In this document: one piece after another, positions 1-7,837 of the stretch
How the letters are laid out: each line of letters starts with the position of its first letter
How positions within the stretch are numbered: the first letter of the stretch is position 1
Source: Streptomyces silaceus
GTDB lineage: Bacteria; Actinomycetota; Actinomycetes; Streptomycetales; Streptomycetaceae
Direction: 5' to 3'
NCBI RefSeq assembly: GCF_001419745.1
Contig: NZ_LIRJ01000367.1
Location: forward strand, 369 to 39,859
DNA length: 39,491 nucleotides
The notes under the pieces: generated by a model
What the model saw: only the letters and a program-made list of their open reading frames with translations
Database searches by the model: none
What the model was told of the DNA's origin: nothing
Translations under genes and position numbers: made by a program

Positions 1-628
1 GACGGGCATGCCCGTCGCCCAGGCTCACCATGGCACCTTCGACATTCACCCCGAGGTAACAGGTGACACCGGCCCGCATCTCAGGGGTGTCCATGTTGCC
101 TCCGTGAGCGTCGGGCACGAGTGCCGAGCGCACCTCCAGATTCGCCGGCGCCACACCGACGGTTCCGTGCATCGGGTCCATGGGCAGCTCGAGCGTGAAA
201 TCACTGTCCCGCGCGCTGAACTGAGCGGTGCGGCGCGTCCGGTCGAGCTGCCAGATCCACACGGTCTCGGGCAGCGGCGGCTGGAGCGAAGCCGTGGCGT
301 GCGTGGAGGTGAGAGCACCGAACAGAGGAACCGTGGTGGAGGCCGCCCAGTCGCGGGCTGGTTCGATCGACACGAAGTGTACCGCCACGGTGTCACCTGG
401 TTCGGCACCTTCCACGTAGAACGGGCCGGTCTGCGGATTGAGGAACGGAAACTCACAGACCTCGGAGACGAGGTCCTTCTCGGAGCGCACCTTCCCAGCG
501 AAGCAGTCCTCCGTGAACAGGTCGAGAACCGTGCCCGGCGCGACACGTGCCACCGGCGGCGCGCCGCCGAACGTCCAGGCGTAATCGCCCGCTTGGGGAC
601 GCACGGTCAGGATCTTGGCGTCACTCAT
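1..628 (-). CDS. Acetamidase/formamidase family protein (partial, 3' end outside window)
   Basis: Translating the complement from the ATG at 628 gives MSDAKILTVRPQAG and an uninterrupted frame to the left edge, about 209 residues. The family (FmdA/AmdA) hydrolyses formamide or short amides to ammonia and the acid. Seen here are the family-like stretches EFPFLNPQTGPFYVEGAEPG (about residues 59-78), a PMDPMHGTVGVAP segment (about 151-163), DAHGGNMD (about 173-180) and the final visible GAMVSLGDGHA, which in this family precedes the metal/active-site region. The HGGNMD and GDGHA motifs make the family call strong. The substrate cannot be told. The C-terminal part lies beyond position 1. No gene partner is visible; the next gene upstream on this strand ends at 1028, so it probably has its own promoter in 629-1027. 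Confidence 0.88.
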   Translation of the reverse strand, partial: MSDAKILTVRPQAGDYAWTFGGAPPVARVAPGTVLDLFTEDCFAGKVRSEKDLVSEVCEFPFLNPQTGPFYVEGAEPGDTVAVHFVSIEPARDWAASTTVPLFGALTSTHATASLQPPLPETVWIWQLDRTRRTAQFSARDSDFTLELPMDPMHGTVGVAPANLEVRSALVPDAHGGNMDTPEMRAGVTCYLGVNVEGAMVSLGDGHAR

Positions 629-1027
629 CGCTGTGCTGCTCCACTCTGTCCGGAGGGGGTGTCGCTCCCGGCTGCTCCACCCGGAGGGGCGTTGCGCCGA
701 CCGCGTGCGCCGAGCAACTCGAACTGTTCCGTGTCGTGATGCTCTGGAACAGGACCGCGCGAAGCCCGATGGCTGCCCGGCACAGCCCTGGAGTGGTTTC
801 CCCCCGACATCCGAATCCCCCGATCCATGCGGCCTCTGCCGTCGCTGGACGGCGGCGCCTCACGCGAATTACGGTACGGCGCCCGCTGGTCCAGGCGAAA
901 GAGCGTGGCTCGAATCTGTGTACAGCCTCGTGACTGTGGATAACTCAGCCACTCGATCGAGGGATCGGAGTGGCCGTATCGGCCCATCGGGCGAGGCTGG
1001 ACCGTCTGATCCTGCCGGGCCCACCGG
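629..1027. other. Intergenic stretch between the ROK gene and the amidase gene
   Basis: About 400 bases carry no gene I can support. A minus-strand open frame of 120 codons (625-987) ends in an ATGA overlap with the amidase start, but its product is rich in Ser/Arg/Gly without recognisable motifs, so I do not call it. The stretch should hold the amidase promoter. A short dyad GGCCG-TAT-CGGCC at 972-984 lies 44 bases past the ROK stop and could be a weak terminator. A DnaA-box-like nonamer is listed separately. Confidence 0.5.
935..943 (-). promoter_or_regulatory. DnaA-box-like nonamer
   Basis: The plus strand reads TGTGGATAA, so the minus strand is TTATCCACA, a perfect match to the classical DnaA box. 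It stands alone in a non-coding gap, not in a cluster, so it is not an origin. A second copy occurs at 24156-24164. Chance is possible, but both fall in short intergenic gaps. Confidence 0.3.
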
Positions 1028-2236
1028 TCATTCGGCCCGAGATATCGCTGCCGGATCGTCCAGTACCGCCCGCGCCACCGAGTGTGCCGCGCCCAGCAGT
1101 GGTCCGTCCGGACCGAGGCGGGAGACCGTCACACCGCAGGCCCGCCCCGCGGTGCGCTCCTTCAACTCCTCTTCCACTGCGGGCAGCAGCCATGGCGCGA
1201 GGCGCGACAGCGCGCCGCCCAGTACCACGGCCTGCGGATCCAGCAGATTGACGGCGCCGGTGAGAGCGATGCCCAGCGCCGTCCCCGCGCCCCGCAGCGC
1301 CTTCCGCACCGCCTTGTCCCCTGCGTCGGCGCGCTCGGCGAGCAGCCCCACCCGGTCCTCGCCGGGGTCCAGACCCGCCGCGCGCAGCACTGCCTCCTCA
1401 CCTGCGTACTGTTCCAGGCAGCCCCGACCGCCGCAGGGACAGGGGGCGCCTTGGGGCCGCACGGGCATGTGCCCCAGTTCGCCGGCGAATCCGTGTGTTC
1501 CGCGCAGCACCTGCCCGTCGACCACGAGCGCGGCGCCGATGCCGATCTCCGCCGAGACATGGAGGAAGTCCTCGGGCGACTCCTCGCCGAGCCACAGCTC
1601 GGCGAGCGCGCCGAAGTTGGCCTCGTTATCCACGGTCAACGGCAAGTCGGTCGACAGCAGGGGAGTCAGGTCGATGTCGTGCCAGCCGAGGTTGGGGGCG
1701 CGGACGACCGTGCGCGTGTCGCGGGCGACGAGGCCGGGCACAGCCACCGCGAGGCCTGCCGGGGACAGTCCTGCCTGACAGGCCTCGGCGCACACCCGGT
1801 CCACCAGGAGGGAGAGTTCTTCCAGGACTGGCACGGCCGCACGGCCACGGTTTCGGGCCGGTCGCACGGCGCGTGCTCGTGTCTCACCGCGCAGGTCGAC
1901 CGCGCAGACCGCGAGGTGGTCGACGCCCACTTCGGCGCCGATGCCGACGGGCCCGCGTGCGCTGACAGCGAGGGCGGACCCGGGGCGGCCCACCTTGCCG
2001 GGGCGCTCCGGACCCAGTTCATCGAGAAGTCCGGACCGGATCAGTTCGTCCACCAACGTGGATACGGCTGCGCGCGTCAGACCGATGCGGGAGGCCACGG
2101 CGGCACGGGACAGCGGTCCGTGCGCGGCCACGGTGTGCATCACCCGGGAGAGATTGCGGCGGCGCATCGACTGCTGGGTGTCGGGCAGCCGTGCACCAGA
2201 TGTCCCCCGGCGCGCATCGTGCAGCGGTGCGGTCAT
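1028..2236 (-). CDS. ROK-family transcriptional repressor, probable xylose regulator
   Basis: 402 residues from ATG 2236. Residues about 41-75 form a winged helix-turn-helix (PLSRAAVASRIGLTRAAVS). The rest is a ROK sugar-kinase-like fold with DNEANFGALAELW (about 203-215), the EXGH motif GELGHMP (about 253-259) and the ROK zinc motif CPCGGRGCLEQ (Cys 266, 268, 273). In XylR/NagC-type ROK repressors the kinase fold senses a sugar and releases DNA. The gene starts 14 bases after the xylB stop on the same strand, so xylB and this gene are very likely co-transcribed and the protein probably controls the divergent xylA/xylB promoters. The same frame stays open upstream to 2833, but that part lies inside xylB, so the ATG at 2236 is chosen. 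Binding xylose is inferred from context only. Confidence 0.93.
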   Translation of the reverse strand: MTAPLHDARRGTSGARLPDTQQSMRRRNLSRVMHTVAAHGPLSRAAVASRIGLTRAAVSTLVDELIRSGLLDELGPERPGKVGRPGSALAVSARGPVGIGAEVGVDHLAVCAVDLRGETRARAVRPARNRGRAAVPVLEELSLLVDRVCAEACQAGLSPAGLAVAVPGLVARDTRTVVRAPNLGWHDIDLTPLLSTDLPLTVDNEANFGALAELWLGEESPEDFLHVSAEIGIGAALVVDGQVLRGTHGFAGELGHMPVRPQGAPCPCGGRGCLEQYAGEEAVLRAAGLDPGEDRVGLLAERADAGDKAVRKALRGAGTALGIALTGAVNLLDPQAVVLGGALSRLAPWLLPAVEEELKERTAGRACGVTVSRLGPDGPLLGAAHSVARAVLDDPAAISRAE

Positions 2237-2250
2237 GCTTCGGTCAGCCC

Positions 2251-3705
2251 TCACTCCCCATGGGGCGCCCTCTCCAGGAGCGGCGCCGCGTCGGAGAGTA
2301 CCCCGGAGATCCGCGACAGCGTCGCTTCGTCGCGTTCCACAGCGTCGAGCACAGGGCCTTGCGCGGTGTTCCAGCGCCGCGCGATGGCGCGGGGATCCTC
2401 CCCGGTCAGTACCCCCGCGGCTTGCGCGGCGGCGCCGAGCGCGACCAGCTCCTGAGCCTGCGGGATCTGCACGGGACGCCCGGAGAGGCGCCGTACGGTG
2501 TGCTGCCAAGCGGTACCCCGGGCTCCGCCGCCGATGAGCAGCAAGGGGGACGAGCGGTCGGCGTCGCTGTCGAGGACCAGGTCGAGCGCCCCGAGCAGCG
2601 CGTGCACGGCCCCGTCGTAGGCCGCCTGCAACACCTGTCCCGGCGTCGTGTCGTGCCGCAACCCGTGCAACACCCCCGAGGCGTGGGGAAGATTCGGTGT
2701 GCGCTCGCCGTCCAGATACGGCAGGACGGTGACTGAACCGTCCGGTTCGACCGCCTCGCGCTCCAGGCCCAGCAACGAGGCCACCCGGTCCACGGCGAGT
2801 GTGCAGTTGAGCGTGCAGGCCAGGGGTAGCCAAGCGCCGCGTGCGTCGGCGAATCCTGCGACGGTTCCGGTCGGGTCGGCGGGGCGGTGTTCTGATACCG
2901 CGTACACCGTGCCCGAGGTACCGAGGCTCAGTACGGGTGTGCCGGGGTGCAGGCCGAGTCCCAGGGCGGCTGCCGCATTGTCACCGGTGCCGGGCGCGAC
3001 GAGTGTGCCCCTGGAGAAAAGCAGTTCACCGCCGCTGTGGACGGTGCCGACGACTTCACCGGGATCTGCGACGCGGGGGAGGAGCGCCGGGTCGAGGCCC
3101 ACCATGTCGAGGATCGCTTCGTCGTACGTCTCCGAAGCCGATGCCCACCACCCCGTTCCGGAGACGTCGCCGCGATCGGTCGTGCCGACCCCGGTGAGGC
3201 GTTCCGTGAGGTAGTCGTGGGGGAGACGCACGGCAGCGGTGGCACGGGCGACGGCCGGCTCGTGTTCGGCGAGCCAGGCCCACTTCGTCACGGTGAAGGA
3301 CGGCCCCGGCACACTGCCGACGCGGTCGGCCCACACCTTGGGGCCGCCGAGCCGTTCGACGAGGCGCCGTGCCTGCGGGGCCGATCGCACGTCGTTCCAG
3401 AGCAGGGCCGGCCGCACCGGGGCGCCGTCCTTGTCGAGCGTGACCAGCCCGTGCTGCTGGCCGCCGATGGACACCGCCGCGGCCTCGCGGGCGGCCCGCC
3501 CGCACTGGGCCAGAGCCGCACACAGGGCGTCCCACCAATCCTGGGGGTCGCTCTCGCGGTACTCACCCGTGCTGACACGGTGCGAAGCCTGGCCGCTCGC
3601 CACGATCCGACCGGTGGCCGCGTCGACGACCAGGGCCTTGGTGGACTGCGTGGAGCTGTCCACGCCGACGACCAGAGGCCCTTGTGCGGCGGGAGCTGAT
3701 GACAT
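2251..3705 (-). CDS. xylB: Xylulokinase
   Basis: 484 residues, normal for XylB. It phosphorylates D-xylulose with ATP to xylulose 5-phosphate, feeding the pentose phosphate pathway. FGGY-kinase features are all visible: the N-terminal phosphate loop VVGVDSSTQSTKALVVD (about residues 12-28), SIGGQQHGLV (about 80-89), the DYLTERLTG segment (about 168), GTGDNAAAALGLG (about 239-251) and the C-terminal adenosine-binding loop IGGGARGTAWQ (about 393-403). ATG 3705 is preceded by GGAGA at a suitable distance. It diverges from xylA over a 123-base gap and is followed after 14 bases by the ROK regulator. No xylose transporter is visible here. Confidence 0.96.
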   Translation of the reverse strand: MSSAPAAQGPLVVGVDSSTQSTKALVVDAATGRIVASGQASHRVSTGEYRESDPQDWWDALCAALAQCGRAAREAAAVSIGGQQHGLVTLDKDGAPVRPALLWNDVRSAPQARRLVERLGGPKVWADRVGSVPGPSFTVTKWAWLAEHEPAVARATAAVRLPHDYLTERLTGVGTTDRGDVSGTGWWASASETYDEAILDMVGLDPALLPRVADPGEVVGTVHSGGELLFSRGTLVAPGTGDNAAAALGLGLHPGTPVLSLGTSGTVYAVSEHRPADPTGTVAGFADARGAWLPLACTLNCTLAVDRVASLLGLEREAVEPDGSVTVLPYLDGERTPNLPHASGVLHGLRHDTTPGQVLQAAYDGAVHALLGALDLVLDSDADRSSPLLLIGGGARGTAWQHTVRRLSGRPVQIPQAQELVALGAAAQAAGVLTGEDPRAIARRWNTAQGPVLDAVERDEATLSRISGVLSDAAPLLERAPHGE

Positions 3706-3756
3706 GGCGGTCTCCGTTCCTGCGGCTCTCCCCGGGCTAGCCCCGGAGTTCCCTCC

Positions 3757-3786
3757 CTGACCTTCCCAGAGGAGCCCTCGGATACT
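3757..3786 (+). promoter_or_regulatory. Predicted xylA promoter (-35 CTGACC, -10 GATACT)
   Basis: CTGACC at 3757-3762 and GATACT at 3781-3786 are separated by 18 bases and resemble a principal-sigma (HrdB-type) promoter, with one mismatch to TTGACC in the -35. Transcription would begin near 3793, giving a leader of about 36 bases with GAGGGA (3816-3821) seven bases before the xylA ATG. On the other strand TAGTAT (3783-3788) could be the -10 of xylB, so the two promoters would overlap. Predicted by eye. Confidence 0.45.
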
Positions 3787-3797
3787 AATTTGTAAAC
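3784..3797. promoter_or_regulatory. Candidate xylose operator between xylB and xylA
   Basis: ACTAATTTGTAAAC is an AT-rich island in a GC-rich gap. It resembles a half-site of the Bacillus XylR operator family (TTAGTTTGTTT-like) and overlaps the predicted xylA -10 and start point, where a repressor would block both divergent genes. It is the natural target for the ROK protein at 1028-2236. The dyad symmetry is weak, so the exact borders are uncertain. Confidence 0.45.
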
Positions 3798-3828
3798 GGC
3801 CATGACGAAATAGGCGAGGGAGTCACAC

Positions 3829-4995
3829 ATGAACTACCAACCCACTCCTGAGGACAAGTTCACGTTCGGCCTGTGGACCGTCGGCTGGCAGGGCCGGGAT
3901 CCGTTCGGAGATGCCACCAGGGCCGCGCTCGACCCCGCCGAGTCAGTGCGGCGCCTCGCGGAACTGGGTGCCTACGGAGTGACGTTCCACGACGACGACC
4001 TGATCCCGTTCGGATCATCGGGCGCCGAACGGGAGGGGCACATCAAGCGTTTCCGGCAGGCACTGGACGCCACCGGTCTCGTCGTGCCGATGGCCACCAC
4101 GAACCTGTTCACCCACCCCGTCTTCAAGGACGGCGCGTTCACCGCCAACGACCGCGACGTACGCCGCTACGCGCTGCGCAAGACGATCCGCAACATCGAC
4201 CTGGCGGTCGAGCTGGGCGCGCGCACCTACGTCGCGTGGGGTGGCAGGGAGGGCGCGGAGTCCGGTGCCGCGAAGGACGTGCGCGACGCGCTCGACCGCA
4301 TGAAGGAGGCCTTCGATCTGCTCAGCGAGTACGTCACGACACAGGGGTACGACCTGCGCTTCGCGATCGAGCCGAAGCCGAACGAGCCGCGCGGTGACAT
4401 CCTGCTGCCCACTGTCGGGCATGCCCTGGCGTTCATCGACCGTCTGGAGCGGCCCGAACTGTTCGGCGTCAACCCGGAAGTGGGCCACGAACAGATGGCG
4501 GGCCTGAACTTCCCGCACTCGATCGCTCAAGCACTGTGGTCCGGCAAGCTCTTCCACATCGACCTCAACGGCCAGACCGGCATCAAGTACGACCAGGACC
4601 TGCGGTTCGGCGCGGGTGACCTGCGCAGCGCCTTCTGGTTGGTGGACCTGCTGGAGAGGGGCGGCTACGACGGGCCCCGGCACTTCGACTTCAAGCCTCC
4701 CCGTACGGAGGACTACGAAGGTGTGTGGGCGTCGGCGTCGGGCTGCATGCGCAACTACCTGATCCTCCGGGAGCGCTCGGCTGCGTTCCGCTCGGACCCG
4801 GAGGTCCAGGAGGCGCTGCGGACTGCGCGGCTGGACGAACTGGCGCTTCCCACCGCTGAAGACGGGTTGTCCGGCCTGCTCGCCGACCGGGCCGCCTTCG
4901 AGGCGTTCGACGTGGAGGCGGCCGCCGCGCGCGGGATGGCCTTCGAGCGCCTCGACCAACTCGCCATGGATCACCTCTTGGGGGCCCGGGGCTGA
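3829..4995 (+). CDS. xylA: Xylose isomerase
   Basis: 388 residues, the length of the Streptomyces class I enzymes. It interconverts D-xylose and D-xylulose (and glucose/fructose) in the cytoplasm. Numbering coincides with the well-studied Streptomyces enzymes, and every catalytic or metal residue is in place: W16, H54 and D57 (FHDDD), F94, W137, E181 and K183 (EPKPNEP), E217 and H220 (NPEVGHEQ), D245, D255, D257 and D287. The TIM-barrel core is followed by the usual helical tail used in tetramer contacts. ATG 3829 has a GAGGGA ribosome site seven bases upstream. It is transcribed away from xylB and is followed closely by a hairpin. Confidence 0.98.
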   Translation: MNYQPTPEDKFTFGLWTVGWQGRDPFGDATRAALDPAESVRRLAELGAYGVTFHDDDLIPFGSSGAEREGHIKRFRQALDATGLVVPMATTNLFTHPVFKDGAFTANDRDVRRYALRKTIRNIDLAVELGARTYVAWGGREGAESGAAKDVRDALDRMKEAFDLLSEYVTTQGYDLRFAIEPKPNEPRGDILLPTVGHALAFIDRLERPELFGVNPEVGHEQMAGLNFPHSIAQALWSGKLFHIDLNGQTGIKYDQDLRFGAGDLRSAFWLVDLLERGGYDGPRHFDFKPPRTEDYEGVWASASGCMRNYLILRERSAAFRSDPEVQEALRTARLDELALPTAEDGLSGLLADRAAFEAFDVEAAAARGMAFERLDQLAMDHLLGARG

Positions 4996-5010
4996 GTGCG
5001 CCCCCAGAGG

Positions 5011-5026
5011 TCCGCTGCTGAGCGGA
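5011..5026 (+). terminator. Hairpin terminator after xylA
   Basis: TCCGCT-GCTG-AGCGGA is a perfect six-base-pair stem with a four-base loop, 15 bases past the xylA stop; outer G/T and G/C pairs can extend it. There is no T-run, which is common for GC-rich actinomycete terminators. Confidence 0.55.
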
Positions 5027-5094
5027 TCCCGTGGTTCGTATCAACTGCCGCACAGGGGTCGTCTGGTGACCGGTTCGAGGCGACGCTTGATGGT

Positions 5095-5901
5095 ATGGCC
5101 ATGCGACCCGTGCCGCCCCAGCCGCCTCCACCGCCGCCCAGTGGTCCACCGCCCGGGGGCGGAGGCGGTTTCGGCCCGCCCGCAGGGGGTGGGTTCGGGC
5201 TGCCTCCGGACGGCGGTGGGTGGCCGCCCACCCCGCCTCCCGGCCGGCCCCCAGGCAGGCGCGGTGGGCTCTTCGCCCTCCTCACGGTCATCGTTGCCCT
5301 GGGAGCCATCGTCGCTGTGGTGCTGGTGGCCACCAGGGGTGACGACGGAGAGGGCAAGAAGAGCCCCATTGAGAGCACCAAGAAGAGCGATCGAACTCCC
5401 ACGGCGACACTGAGCGTCCCGCAGATTCCGAGCCGGCTTCCCACCGGGCTGCCGAGCGATGTGCCTACGGGGTTGCCCAGTGGGTTCCCCTCCCTGCCCA
5501 CGGGCTTCCCCAGCGACCTCGATTCACTGTTGCCCTCGCGGGCGGGCGACGACGCCCCGTACTACCTGCTGACGGTCGGCGAGTGCTTCGACATCAGCGA
5601 CAGCAGGCCGGGACGCGCAGCGAAGAAGTCGTGCCATGAACCACACGACGCCGAGCTGGTCGAACTCGCCGAACTGGACGGCTCGTTCGCGACAGACGCG
5701 GCTCTCAAGAAGAAAGCCGCCGCGCTGTGCGAGAGGCCGCTGCAACGCAAGGCGCGCAGTCAGCCCTCGGGTACCGTACGCGGGACTCTGGTGCAGTACC
5801 CCGACGCCTATGGCTACAAGGCTGGCATCGACGATGTCGCGTGCAGCCTGGCGGGGGACAGCGGCTCGGGCAAGCACAAGCTCACCAAGCCGCTGTCCTG
5901 A
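5095..5901 (+). CDS. Single-span membrane protein with proline/glycine-rich head and septum-formation-like domain
   Basis: 268 residues if it begins at ATG 5095 (MAMRPVPPQP); the frame is open back to 4996, but that part has no ribosome site and overlaps the xylA terminator. Residues 5-57 are a Pro/Gly-rich cytoplasmic head. Residues about 58-80 (FALLTVIVALGAIVAVVLVA) form one membrane span. A Pro-Ser-Thr-Gly linker with repeated LPTG/LPSG-like units (about 105-143) follows, then an extracytoplasmic domain with VGECFDI, a Cys in KSCHEPHDAELVE and later Cys residues. The VGxCF...C..PHDAE pattern resembles the Septum_form family, which is linked to envelope or septum roles in actinobacteria. 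Ribosome site evidence is weak (GAGG at 5077-5080 is far), so the start could be moved slightly. Function is unproven. Confidence 0.8.
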   Translation: MAMRPVPPQPPPPPPSGPPPGGGGGFGPPAGGGFGLPPDGGGWPPTPPPGRPPGRRGGLFALLTVIVALGAIVAVVLVATRGDDGEGKKSPIESTKKSDRTPTATLSVPQIPSRLPTGLPSDVPTGLPSGFPSLPTGFPSDLDSLLPSRAGDDAPYYLLTVGECFDISDSRPGRAAKKSCHEPHDAELVELAELDGSFATDAALKKKAAALCERPLQRKARSQPSGTVRGTLVQYPDAYGYKAGIDDVACSLAGDSGSGKHKLTKPLS

Positions 5902-5922
5902 CTGAGCGGTGTCTCCGAAGAA

Positions 5923-5936
5923 GGCGCATTCGCGCC
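5923..5936. terminator. Hairpin between convergent genes
   Basis: GGCGC-ATTC-GCGCC, a five-base-pair stem and four-base loop, lies between the membrane-protein stop at 5901 and the convergent stop at 5979. It could end transcription from either side. Confidence 0.4.
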
Positions 5937-5978
5937 CTCATCGAAAGCGCCCCCAAGAGAGGCCTCCAAGGCGGCGCC

Positions 5979-7331
5979 TCAGTACTTCCGCGGCAGGCGC
6001 ACGTACGTCACGGAAGTTTCCACTCCGCTGTCCACCAGCCGGCCGTCCTTGTCGAAGGCCTCCGGACCGTCCGTCATGCCGAAATCGTTGTCGTTGATGA
6101 GGGCAAGGGTGCGGCTGTCGACCCGGGCGACTCCCTCGATCTTGCCGGGCACACCGTCGACGGTCCCCAGGTCGACGACGAGCCGCTTGTCGAGGACCGG
6201 CACTCCGGAGGCGCTGGGGTCGTCGAGCTGCTCCAAGGAGGGCTGCGTCGTGTCCTTGTCCCACTTGCCGCCGAGGATGTTCGCCCGCCGATCGAGCGTG
6301 ACGCTCTGGAGCCGTGCGGCCTTGTCGGTGCGCTCCTGGACGAGCAGCCGCTCGCGGCCGACGGCGACCACGGAGGAGATCTTCAGCTCGGAGGTGTCGT
6401 CCTCGCCGGGGTCGACGACGTCCACGGGGTCGAACCGGTAGGCGTACTCGGCGGTCACAGCCTGCTTCTTCGGCGAGAAGCGCAGCAGTCGTGTGGTGCG
6501 CGAGGCGTCACCCGCGTCCGCGTCAGGGAGGGACAACGGGCTCTGCACCGCCATCACCAGGTCCCCGCCAGGGAGCTGGGCGAGGCCTTCGAAGCCACGG
6601 TTGGTCTTGCGGTGCAGCAGGATCCCGGGCAGTGCCTCGACCACCGGGTAGTCGGCGCCCTGGAGCCCGAGTCCCTGGGGCACGTAACGCTTGAGTACCT
6701 TCCCGCGCGCGGAGACGTGGATCAGGGAAGGGCCGTACTCGTCGACCAGCCAGAAACTTCCGTCGGCCGCCCGCACGATGCCTTCGGTGTCCAGCCCGTT
6801 CGGGTCGTACGAAACAGGAGTCTTCGCGTCGTACGAGTACGGTGCCTCGTCGCGTCCCTTCTGATTGGGCAGGCCGGTGACGGGCTTCCCGGAGGACGTG
6901 GTGATCGGGAGCGCGGAGACGACCTTGACCTTGTCCCCCGAGACACGGATCTTCACGATAGCCGGGTCGAATCCGGGCACCGGGAAGGTGCGGCGCTTCT
7001 TGCCGTCCACCTTGATCTGACCATTGGGCCCCCGGTCGGTCACCGTCCAGAATTCGCCCTTGCGGCCTGCCGGGTAGAGGTCGCTTCCGATACCGCCGAG
7101 GTCGACACCACGGTCGTCGCTCACTGTCCCCGGGAGCAGACCGTTGCTGAACGTGCCGAGAGGGATGTCCCCGAGAGTCGCCACACCGGTGACGTGTGCC
7201 TTCTTGTGGCCCCCGCTCGCCTGCTGACCGGTGGCGGTACCGGTCGCCACGAGTGCGGCGATCACGGCGAGCGGTACGCCGACGGCTGCGGAACGGCGGA
7301 CACGGCCCTTGCGGGCGGCGTGCGGGGACAT
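5979..7331 (-). CDS. Secreted phytase-esterase-like (PF13449 type) protein
   Basis: 450 residues from ATG 7331, which has an ideal AGGAGG ribosome site. The frame runs on upstream to 7511, but that part would place 60 residues before a clear signal peptide. Residues 1-35 look exported: basic start (MSPHAARKGRVRR), hydrophobic core (VGVPLAVIAALVATGTATG), then mature sequence. The body has LGDIPLGTFSNG, VDLGGIGSDLYPAG, EFWTVTDRGPNGQI and GFEGLAQLPGGDLVMA, matching the 'esterase-like activity of phytase' beta-propeller family. These are secreted or surface proteins that may cleave phosphate or other esters; the substrate is not known. It is convergent with the gene at 5095-5901. Confidence 0.87.
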   Translation of the reverse strand: MSPHAARKGRVRRSAAVGVPLAVIAALVATGTATGQQASGGHKKAHVTGVATLGDIPLGTFSNGLLPGTVSDDRGVDLGGIGSDLYPAGRKGEFWTVTDRGPNGQIKVDGKKRRTFPVPGFDPAIVKIRVSGDKVKVVSALPITTSSGKPVTGLPNQKGRDEAPYSYDAKTPVSYDPNGLDTEGIVRAADGSFWLVDEYGPSLIHVSARGKVLKRYVPQGLGLQGADYPVVEALPGILLHRKTNRGFEGLAQLPGGDLVMAVQSPLSLPDADAGDASRTTRLLRFSPKKQAVTAEYAYRFDPVDVVDPGEDDTSELKISSVVAVGRERLLVQERTDKAARLQSVTLDRRANILGGKWDKDTTQPSLEQLDDPSASGVPVLDKRLVVDLGTVDGVPGKIEGVARVDSRTLALINDNDFGMTDGPEAFDKDGRLVDSGVETSVTYVRLPRKY

Positions 7332-7837
7332 CGGGGCCTCCTGGGGCACGAGTTCGGTGACAGCGGTCAGACTTCGCCGCCGCCACGAACGCGAGGGGGC
7401 TGCCAGGTGAACGCAGGGAGACGCGCAAACGGCGCCTCCCGCGAGGGGCAGGAGGCGCCGTCGAGGACCACCGGTCCGATCAGTAGCCGTGGGACTGAGT
7501 GCCCTGGTCATCCCCCTTCAGATAGAGCGTGCTGGCGGAGCCTGATGAACCCGATGCCCCCGCTGTCGAGCCTGGGGCGGCTCGTGCGGTCAGACCTCCC
7601 TGAACCGACGTGGTCCACGCTCGCTTATGACATGGCCGCGCTCAATCGCTGGCCGGGGTGAGTGCGTGCGCCGGTGTTCCCGGCGCACGGACGCCTCACG
7701 CGAACGCGCCGGTGGGCGCCGTGCAGGTTTCGGCCACACACTCTCCGCGCCGACGCGCCCGTAACCGGGGCGGCGTGCCGGTCGACGGGGCGCCCGGGAC
7801 GGCCGTGCCCGTCAACCGGTCGCCGCCCGCTCCCGCC
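7332..7837. other. 506-base stretch without a supported gene
   Basis: It lies between the SWIM-protein stop (7838) and the phytase-like start (7331), both on the minus strand, so it should hold the promoter of the latter and the end of the SNF2/SWIM transcript. A long hairpin at 7429-7461 is listed separately. A 38-codon plus-strand frame at 7545-7661 (MNPMPPLSSLGRLV...) has GGAG four bases before its ATG and GC-rich third positions, but no recognised family. Confidence 0.5.
7429..7461. terminator. Strong hairpin, terminator or leader element
   Basis: The arms ACGGCGCCTCC (7429-7439) and GGAGGCGCCGT (7451-7461) are perfect complements, giving an eleven-base-pair GC-rich stem with an eleven-base loop. 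It is 98 bases upstream of the phytase-like ATG and 377 bases past the SWIM-protein stop. No T-run follows on either strand. It could end the SNF2/SWIM transcript or act in the 5' leader of the phytase-like gene. Confidence 0.5.

Noticed and set aside
8..739. Plus-strand 243-codon frame at the left edge
   Set aside because: The opposite strand encodes a clear amidase with the HGGN and GDGHA motifs; this frame is its shadow.
625..987. Minus-strand 120-codon frame ending in ATGA with the amidase start
   Set aside because: The overlap is attractive, but the product is Ser/Arg/Gly-rich and motif-free, and frames overlapping it are also open. I treat it as non-coding.
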